A stretch of 10,416 nt of DNA from Sedimenticola sp. (GTDB lineage: Bacteria; Pseudomonadota; Gammaproteobacteria; Chromatiales; Chromatiaceae): the NCBI GenBank assembly GCA_030619405.1, contig JAUXBK010000078.1, positions 1 to 10,416 of the forward strand. The letters are read 5' to 3'. How positions within the stretch are numbered: position 1 is the first letter of the stretch; every line of letters starts with the position of its first letter. A program made the position numbers and the translations under genes. Shown piece after piece: positions 5,639 to 10,416 of the stretch. The notes beneath the pieces are model-generated. The model saw only the letters and a list, made by a program, of their open reading frames with translations. It was not told the origin of the DNA and did not search any database.

Positions 5639-5762
5639 GCTCCCACGCTCTGCTTCGCCATCAGAAAGTCGATTCCCCGATACGGGGCACAGAGCGCCCG
5701 GGTAGAGGTTCCCACGCGGCGCGTGGGAACCAGGAAAACAGGACCAGGGGGCTGGGTCCAGG
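5638..5762. repeat. Mosaic of GGTTCCCACGC palindromes and 14-bp-spaced CCAGG
   Basis: A perfect palindrome GGTTCCCACGC-GGC-GCGTGGGAACC occupies 5707-5731. A half copy, GGCTCCCACGCTCTGC, lies at 5638-5653, and its reverse complement shares 18 bp with the related palindrome at 8218-8242. Between them is a spacer with a small CCCCG-atA-CGGGG hairpin (5675-5687). Right of the palindrome CCAGG recurs at 5730, 5744 and 5758, a 14-bp (two-heptad) spacing. Palindromes of this kind are known as dispersed REP-like elements in many bacteria. Confidence 0.8.
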
Positions 5763-5779
5763 GAAAGCCCGCTCGATTG

Positions 5780-5839
5780 CCCTCACCCTGTTTCTCTCCC
5801 GGAGAGAGAGGGGACCCTTCATTGAGGTTGTGGTGAGGG
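5780..5839. repeat. Dispersed CCCTCACC / CTCTCCC-GGAGAG hairpin element
   Basis: The outer arms CCCTCACC (5780-5787) and GGTGAGGG (5832-5839) are perfect reverse complements. An inner hairpin TCTCTCC-C-GGAGAGA lies at 5793-5807. The combination is characteristic of a widespread intergenic repeat in proteobacteria. It lies between the recQ fragment and the right 39-bp arm, downstream of recQ on the minus strand, and could act as a transcript-stabilising hairpin; this is an inference. Confidence 0.7.
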
Positions 5840-5850
5840 GGAATGCGACA

Positions 5851-5930
5851 AAGAACCAAGGAACAATGTTTTGATTCCATCTTTGTTTTTCTTTTCCTAG
5901 GACCTAGTACCTCGGTCCTAGGTCCTGCTT
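5851..5930. repeat. Heptad arrays and right arm of the 39-bp inverted repeat
   Basis: Positions 5851-5871 read AAGAACC, AAGGAAC, AATGTTT, a weak 7-bp series. Positions 5896-5930 read CCTAGGA, CCTAGTA, CCTCGGT, CCTAGGT, CCTGCTT, a clear one. The stretch 5891-5929 is the perfect inverted partner of 5291-5329. The recQ stop codon TAG (5918-5920) lies inside the array, so the last four codons of recQ are read from repeat sequence. Confidence 0.92.
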
Positions 5931-8089
5931 TGCTGGCACTCCCCTGCCATGATGCATCTGAGCAGCCCGTAATCATACACCTCGCCCAGGGCGTCGAACA
6001 GGGGCTTGAGCCGGCCTTCGCTGCAGCTTTCCAGCAACTCCATGTGGTGGACGATCTCCTGGTATGCCGGCTGGTCCAGAGGCAGCACCTCCCGAGCATC
6101 CAGCAGACCGGCCCCGATCGCCTCCGCCAGGTGGGTATAGATGGTGGAGAGCTTCAGCTCCCGCTGGCGGGCGATCTGCTCTACCTCTACCCCCTGCAAC
6201 AACAGGAACAGGCTCTCATTGACGGTGTCGCTGAAGCGGTTGTCCAGCAGTCTGGGCCGGGGGTTTTCCCGGATCAGGGTCAGAAAACGCTTACCATAGC
6301 GGCTTAGCTTCTGTTGGCCCACCCCGTTGAGGAGGCGCAACTGCTCCGGCGAGTCAGGATGAGCTCTGGCCATCTCCTGCAGGGTGGCATCGTGGAAGAT
6401 GACGTACGGGGGGACCCCCTGTTCACTGGCAATCTCCCGTCGCAGGTTGCGCAGCGCCTCGAACAGGGGCTGGCACCAGCCGGGGAGTGGCTCTCCCTGG
6501 CGGGGGGTTCGCGACTGTCGTTTGTTGTCGACCTTGGGCTGAAGCCGCAACTCCAGTTTCTCCTCACCCCGCAGCAGGGGTCGGCTCTTCTCGGTCAAAT
6601 GCAGGGCGCCATGACCTGCAGCATCGATATCCAGATAACCCCGGGTGATCAGCTGACGGAACAGCCCCCGCCATTCGGTGCTGGAGTGCTCTTTACCGAT
6701 GCCGAAGGTGCTCAACTGCTGATGGCCGTTGCGCTGTATACGCTCATCCACTTTCCCCTTCAACACCTCGATCAGGTAGTTCACCCCGAACCGCTGACCG
6801 GTGCGGTAAACACAGGAGAGTGCCTTACGGGCGGATTCGGTGGCATCCTGGGTCTGTGGGGGATGGAGACAGTTGTCACAGTTACCGCAGGGCCGCTCCA
6901 GGGTCTCCCCGAAATAGGTCAGCAGGGTCTGACGACGGCAACCGGTCAGATCACACAGACCCAGCATCGCCTCCAGTTTGTGGTGGGCGATAAGCTTGAA
7001 CTGCTCCTCCGCATCGCTCCCCTGGACGAATTGACGCAGTGTGATCACATCCTGCAGCCCGAATGCCATCCAGGCGTCTGCCGGCGCGCCATCCCGTCCG
7101 GCGCGGCCCGTCTCCTGGTAGTAGGCCTCGATGCTCTTGGGCAGGTTGAGGTGGGCAACGAAACGCACGTCGGGCTTGTCGATTCCCATGCCGAAGGCGA
7201 TGGTGGCGACGATGATCAGCTTCTCTTCCCGCAGAAAGCGCTCCTGGTGCAGGCGGCGGGTCTCGGCGGGCAGCCCGGCATGATAGGGGAGGGCTTCACG
7301 ACCGTTCAAGGTGAGCCAGCGGGCCACCTCCTCCACGCGTTTGCGAGAGAGGCAATAGACAATGCCGGAGTCGACCGGATGATCCCGCTCCAGAAAGCGC
7401 CACAGCTGGTTGCGTGCGTTCTGGCCCTCGGTGATGGTGTAGCGGATATTCGGACGATCGAAACTGTTGATGAAGACTGCCGCGTCCCGCAGATTGAGTT
7501 GATCGATGATCTCCTGGCGGGTGCGCCGGTCGGCGGTGGCCGTGAGGGCGATGCGGGGGATACCGGGATAGCGCTCATGGAGAATCGAGAGGCGCTGGTA
7601 TTCGCGCCGGAAGTCGTGCCCCCACTGGGAGACACAATGGGCCTCGTCGATGGCGAACAGCGCGACAGCCGAGCGGTCAAGGAGCTCCAGCATCTGCCCG
7701 GTCAGCAGTCGTTCCGGAGCGATATAGAGCAGATCGAGCCGCCCGTCGAGCAGCGCCTGTTCGGTCTCCCGGGTGGCCTGGGTGGAGAGAGTGGAATTGA
7801 GGAAGGCGGCGCGTATACCCAGCTGCCGCAGGGCATCCACCTGATCCTGCATCAGGGCGATCAGCGGAGAGACCACGATGCCGGCTCCCTCCCGCAGCAG
7901 CGCCGGTATCTGGAAGCAAAGAGACTTACCGCCACCGGTGGGCATCAGGGTCATCACGTCCCGCCCCTGCAGCAGCGCCTCGATCACCGGGGCCTGATTT
8001 GGGCGGAACTCATCGTAGCCGAAGGTGGAGCTCAGCACCTGTCGCGCCGCTGACATCGGGTCGTTCAAAATGGTCATCGTTTCTGGCAT
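5918..8089 (-). CDS. recQ: ATP-dependent 3'-5' DNA helicase RecQ with C-terminal helix-turn-helix extension
   Basis: RecQ unwinds DNA in RecF-pathway repair and at stalled forks. The 723-residue protein has, in order, the Walker A motif TGGGKS (51-56), the DEAH box (148-151), SQWGHDFR (154-161), TATADRR (183-189), the helicase motif VI region YQETGRAGRDG (324-334), the four zinc cysteines C384, C401, C404 and C407 (CGNCDNC), an RQC winged helix to about 520, and an HRDC domain at about 535-612 with YVIFHDATLQEMA and LLNGVGQQKLSRYG. E. coli RecQ ends near 610; the additional ~110 residues resemble the helix-turn-helix domain found at the end of some longer RecQ proteins. AAGGA lies 7 nt upstream of the ATG at 8089, supporting this start. 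The end (about residues 720-723) runs into a CTAGG heptad array that supplies the stop. A truncated duplicate of its 3' end lies downstream. recQ points towards purE, but 646 bp of repeats separate them. Confidence 0.97.
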   Translation of the reverse strand: MPETMTILNDPMSAARQVLSSTFGYDEFRPNQAPVIEALLQGRDVMTLMPTGGGKSLCFQIPALLREGAGIVVSPLIALMQDQVDALRQLGIRAAFLNSTLSTQATRETEQALLDGRLDLLYIAPERLLTGQMLELLDRSAVALFAIDEAHCVSQWGHDFRREYQRLSILHERYPGIPRIALTATADRRTRQEIIDQLNLRDAAVFINSFDRPNIRYTITEGQNARNQLWRFLERDHPVDSGIVYCLSRKRVEEVARWLTLNGREALPYHAGLPAETRRLHQERFLREEKLIIVATIAFGMGIDKPDVRFVAHLNLPKSIEAYYQETGRAGRDGAPADAWMAFGLQDVITLRQFVQGSDAEEQFKLIAHHKLEAMLGLCDLTGCRRQTLLTYFGETLERPCGNCDNCLHPPQTQDATESARKALSCVYRTGQRFGVNYLIEVLKGKVDERIQRNGHQQLSTFGIGKEHSSTEWRGLFRQLITRGYLDIDAAGHGALHLTEKSRPLLRGEEKLELRLQPKVDNKRQSRTPRQGEPLPGWCQPLFEALRNLRREIASEQGVPPYVIFHDATLQEMARAHPDSPEQLRLLNGVGQQKLSRYGKRFLTLIRENPRPRLLDNRFSDTVNESLFLLLQGVEVEQIARQRELKLSTIYTHLAEAIGAGLLDAREVLPLDQPAYQEIVHHMELLESCSEGRLKPLFDALGEVYDYGLLRCIMAGECQQSRT

Positions 8090-8109
8090 GGCAACGTCCT
8101 TGTCGATTT

Positions 8110-8144
8110 CAGAGGACAGAGGACGGAAGACAGAAGACAGTAAG
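8110..8144. repeat. Heptad array CAGAGGA upstream of recQ
   Basis: Units CAGAGGA, CAGAGGA, CGGAAGA, CAGAAGA, CAGTAAG follow each other. This is the TCTGTCY family in the opposite orientation to the copies at 143 and 8427. It begins 20 bp upstream of the recQ start codon, thus between the gene and any promoter, and would be part of the recQ 5' leader if transcription starts further out. Confidence 0.88.
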
Positions 8145-8338
8145 AAAGAGCAGGCAGATCATTCCGGTTCCTGCACTCCGCTCCCGCCAAGCCATAGCGC
8201 AGAGCGTCAGAGGGTCGGGCTCCCACGCAGAGCGTGGGAGCCAGTTTAAAGATGGAAGATAAAAGGCGGAATTCAGAAAGGAGAATGTGACACCCTTTAG
8301 ATTTCTCCCCTCCATGCTGACTTCTCTCCCCTGTCCGC
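8145..8338. other. Spacer upstream of recQ with one dispersed palindrome
   Basis: Together with its flanking arrays, this fills the 350 bp between the recQ start and the RND permease stop. The only clear structure in it is the palindrome at 8218-8242. The stretch 8243-8338 shows no gene and no promoter I can define, though the recQ promoter probably lies in this interval because the upstream gene ends at 8440. Confidence 0.6.
8218..8242. repeat. REP-like palindrome GGCTCCCACGC-AGA-GCGTGGGAGCC
   Basis: Perfect 11-bp arms enclose a 3-nt centre. It is the same family as the palindrome at 5707-5731 (arms differ only at T/C in the third base) and as the half copy at 5638-5653. The preceding 55 bp (a GCGCAGAGCGTC segment and neighbours) may belong to the same composite element. 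Confidence 0.9.
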
Positions 8339-8503
8339 TGTTCGTTTCACCCACTGTGTCTTACATGCTGTCTTCTATCTTCTGACTTCTGTCCTCTGTT
8401 CGTTTCACTCTCCGTATCTTACATGCTGTCTTCTATCTTCTATCTTCTGTCCTCTGTCCTCTGTCTTCTGTCCTCTGTCCTCTGTCTTCTGTCCTCTGTC
8501 CTC
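8339..8503. repeat. Compound heptad array with 58-bp and 21-bp higher-order repeats
   Basis: A 58-bp unit starting TGTTCGTTTCAC occurs twice in tandem (8339-8396 and 8397-8454), each ending in heptads of the TGTCTTC/TATCTTC/TGTCCTC type. From 8427 to 8503 eleven heptads run without a break, the last nine as three 21-bp supertriplets (8441-8461, 8462-8482, 8483-8503), the final two identical. The minus strand of 8443-8503 encodes the end of the RND permease. A base change giving TATCTTC instead of TGTCTTC creates the TAG stop at 8440-8442. Confidence 0.93.
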
Positions 8504-10416
8504 AGACTAGTGACCCCCAGGTCGTGCAGGATACTGTAACTCGCGGGAACCAGCAGCAGCACCAGCACCGTGGTGGCCAGCAGCCCGAAGATGATACTGG
8601 TCGCCAGGGGGATCAGGATCTGGGCCTGCATGCTCTTCTCCAGGAGCAGGGGGGTGAGACCGGCGATGGTGGTGATGGAGGTGAGCAGCACCGCCCGGAA
8701 ACGCTCCCGACTGGCCATCCTGGCTGCCTCCACCACCGGATGCCCCTCCCGCACCCGCAGCTTCAGAAACTCCACCAGCAGGATCGAGTCGTTGACCACC
8801 ACCCCGGCCAGGGAGGTGAAACCGATGATGCCAGGCATGGTCAGATCGAGCCCCATCAGCAGATGCCCCCAGATCACCCCGATCAGGGCCAGCGGGATGA
8901 CGGCCATCACCACTATGGGCTCCATGTAGCTGCGAAACTGGAAGCTGAGCAGGATGAAGATACCGATCAGCCCGATGCCGAAACTGCGCAGCATGGAGGC
9001 CCCAGTCTTGGCGGACTGCTTCGATTCTCCCTCGATGCTGGTCTCTACGCCCGGGTAGCGCTGCAGCAGCTCCGGGAGGAAGTTGGCCCGGGTATGGTTG
9101 ATGACCTCCCGGACATTGGCGACACGGCTGTCCAGATCACCGCTGATGGTGATGGTGCGCCGGCCATCGATCCGCTGGATACGGGCAAAGCCTCGCCCCC
9201 GATCGATGTTCACCACCGAACTCAAAGGTACCTGCTGCCCCTCGGCGGTGGTGATGCGGAAAGAGCTCAGGTCACTCAGGCTGTCCCGGTCCCGGTCGAT
9301 CAGGCGCACGTCGATCTCGTAGGATTCCGACCCCACCTGGATCTCCTGTGCGGTGCTGCCGTAGAAGGCGGCGCGCAGCTGGCTGGCAATGGTAGAGGCG
9401 TCCAGCCCCAGGGTCAGTGCACCGTCCCGCAGCCGCAGCCGCAGTTCCGGCTTTCCGGGCCGCAGATCATCGGAGAGGTCGAACACACCCTGGTAGCGGG
9501 AAAACCACTGCTGGAGCTCCAGAGAGGCCTGTTTCAGCTGCTTCAGGTCGGGGCCCGTGAGGCGGATCTCGATCGGTTTCCCGCCGGGGCCGATCACCGG
9601 CTCCTTGAAGTTGAGGGCCAGCAGATCCGGTATCGCCCCCACCTCTTTGCGCCAGCGGTTGATGATGTCATCCAGGGTGGGGCCGACCCGCTTCCCGGCC
9701 GTGAGCAGGTCTGCGGTGATTGTCGCCACATGGGGGCCCTGCTCGTTGGCATCCGCATTGTCGTTGTAGCGGATCTGGATGTTGCGCACCAGCTGCTGCT
9801 GTTCCGGCTGTAGCGGGCTGAAGGCGGCGTCCACCCGTTTCAACCCGCCGGTGATCCGTTCCACCACCCGTTCCGTCCGCCACAGGGGGGTACCCTGAGG
9901 CAGCAGCACCCGGGCCTCGATGATGTCACCCTCGATGTCCGGGAACGACTGGAATTTCAGTTTGCCCCCGATCAGCATCCCGAGGCTGACCAGAAACAGG
10001 GCCAGGATACCGCCGACGAACCAGTAACGGTAATGGATGGCCCAGTCCACCAGATGCCCCACGGAGTGGTCCCGGAAGTGGATCAGCCGCTGATCGAAGG
10101 CGCGGCGGAAACGACTGCTGTCCCGCTCATGGTGTTTCAGAGAGTGGGCCAGGTGGTGAGGCAGGATCAGGAACGCCTCCAGCAGACTCACTGCCAGCAC
10201 CAGGATCAGCACCATGGGAATGAACTGGAGTACCTTGCCCATGTGCCCGGAGAGGAAGGCGAGGGGGGCGAACACCGAGACTGTGGTGAGAAACGAAGAG
10301 AGTACGCCCGGCGCCACCTGCCGGGTACCGTCGATGGCGGCCTGCAAAGCGGGCTTGCCCCGGCGCAGATGGGTGGCGATGTTCTCGGAGATGACGATGG
10401 CATCGTCCATCAGCAG
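8440..10416 (-). CDS. RND-superfamily efflux permease (AcrB-like), N-terminus outside the window
   Basis: This is the C-terminal 658 residues of a protein whose family usually has about 1,030-1,050. The frame is open to the window edge, so the start lies outside. The fragment opens in TM4 with LMDDAIVISEN, holding the paired aspartates of the proton relay. It continues with TM5-TM6, the large periplasmic loop beginning at FQSFPDIEGDIIEARVLLPQGTPL, and TM8-TM12 (for example GIGLIGIFILLSF and GLLATTVLVLLLVPASYSILHD). TM10 reads GVVVNDSILLVEF where AcrB has its essential Lys940, so that lysine is missing, as in several other RND subgroups. The substrate cannot be inferred. It would act as an inner-membrane trimer with a fusion protein and outer-membrane channel, not seen here. 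The final 20 or so residues are a charged tail (R-T-E-D-R-R-Q repeats) translated from heptad DNA. Confidence 0.95.
   Translation of the reverse strand: MLMDDAIVISENIATHLRRGKPALQAAIDGTRQVAPGVLSSFLTTVSVFAPLAFLSGHMGKVLQFIPMVLILVLAVSLLEAFLILPHHLAHSLKHHERDSSRFRRAFDQRLIHFRDHSVGHLVDWAIHYRYWFVGGILALFLVSLGMLIGGKLKFQSFPDIEGDIIEARVLLPQGTPLWRTERVVERITGGLKRVDAAFSPLQPEQQQLVRNIQIRYNDNADANEQGPHVATITADLLTAGKRVGPTLDDIINRWRKEVGAIPDLLALNFKEPVIGPGGKPIEIRLTGPDLKQLKQASLELQQWFSRYQGVFDLSDDLRPGKPELRLRLRDGALTLGLDASTIASQLRAAFYGSTAQEIQVGSESYEIDVRLIDRDRDSLSDLSSFRITTAEGQQVPLSSVVNIDRGRGFARIQRIDGRRTITISGDLDSRVANVREVINHTRANFLPELLQRYPGVETSIEGESKQSAKTGASMLRSFGIGLIGIFILLSFQFRSYMEPIVVMAVIPLALIGVIWGHLLMGLDLTMPGIIGFTSLAGVVVNDSILLVEFLKLRVREGHPVVEAARMASRERFRAVLLTSITTIAGLTPLLLEKSMQAQILIPLATSIIFGLLATTVLVLLLVPASYSILHDLGVTSLRTEDRRQRTEDRRQRTEDRR

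Noticed and set aside
5291..5929. Insertion sequence bounded by the 39-bp inverted arms
   Set aside because: The interval encodes no transposase and contains a recQ fragment and dispersed palindromes; no target duplication flanks the arms.
6314..8053. A 579-codon plus-strand open frame opposite recQ
   Set aside because: A shadow frame caused by high GC in the real recQ; it has no family features, while recQ shows all helicase motifs.
8524..9813. A 429-codon plus-strand open frame opposite the RND permease
   Set aside because: It is rich in Gln, His and Asp as expected for antisense of a hydrophobic protein, and the RND frame is unmistakable.

Overview
The window looks like a chromosomal segment of a free-living or symbiotic gammaproteobacterium with moderately high GC. 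The basis is ordinary housekeeping genes of gammaproteobacterial type: a 337-residue aspartate-rich HemB, a RecQ with an extra C-terminal helix-turn-helix, AroE, TsaC, class I PurE and a periplasmic MlaC-like protein. The dense intergenic repeats recall sulfur-oxidising Gammaproteobacteria, where heptamer direct repeats have been described (TAACTGA arrays in marine Beggiatoaceae), but the lineage is an inference. No phage, plasmid, CRISPR or complete insertion sequence is visible.

Layout, left to right. 1-177: two heptanucleotide arrays, the second forming the 3' end of aroE. 139-990 (-): aroE. 991-1262: hairpin-forming spacer. 1263-2276 (-): hemB, upstream of aroE on the same strand. 2277-2824: long spacer with a candidate 164-bp miniature inverted-repeat element. 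2825-3181 (+): thioredoxin-like protein. 3328-3987 (+): MlaC-like lipid-binding protein, followed by four consecutive hairpins, the last an intrinsic terminator that overlaps the stop of the convergent tsaC. 4154-4711 (-): tsaC. 4762-5271 (-): purE. 5272-5917: a repeat mosaic holding a truncated second copy of the recQ 3' end between perfect 39-bp inverted arms. 5918-8089 (-): recQ. 8090-8439: another repeat-packed spacer. 8440-10416 (-): the C-terminal two thirds of an RND efflux permease, cut by the window edge.

The protein-coding content is conventional: shikimate and tetrapyrrole biosynthesis, envelope lipid handling, tRNA t6A modification, purine synthesis, DNA repair and efflux. They do not form one pathway. 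The unusual content is the repeats. Several unrelated sequences (CAGTTGG, TCTGTCY, CCTAGGW and looser relatives) share a strict 7-bp period and lie at gene ends. In three genes (aroE, recQ, the RND permease) the stop codon lies inside or immediately next to such an array, and in aroE and the RND permease the array is translated as a charged C-terminal tail. This repeat system is the most noteworthy aspect of the window. Second in interest are the partial recQ duplication and the structured region between mlaC and tsaC.
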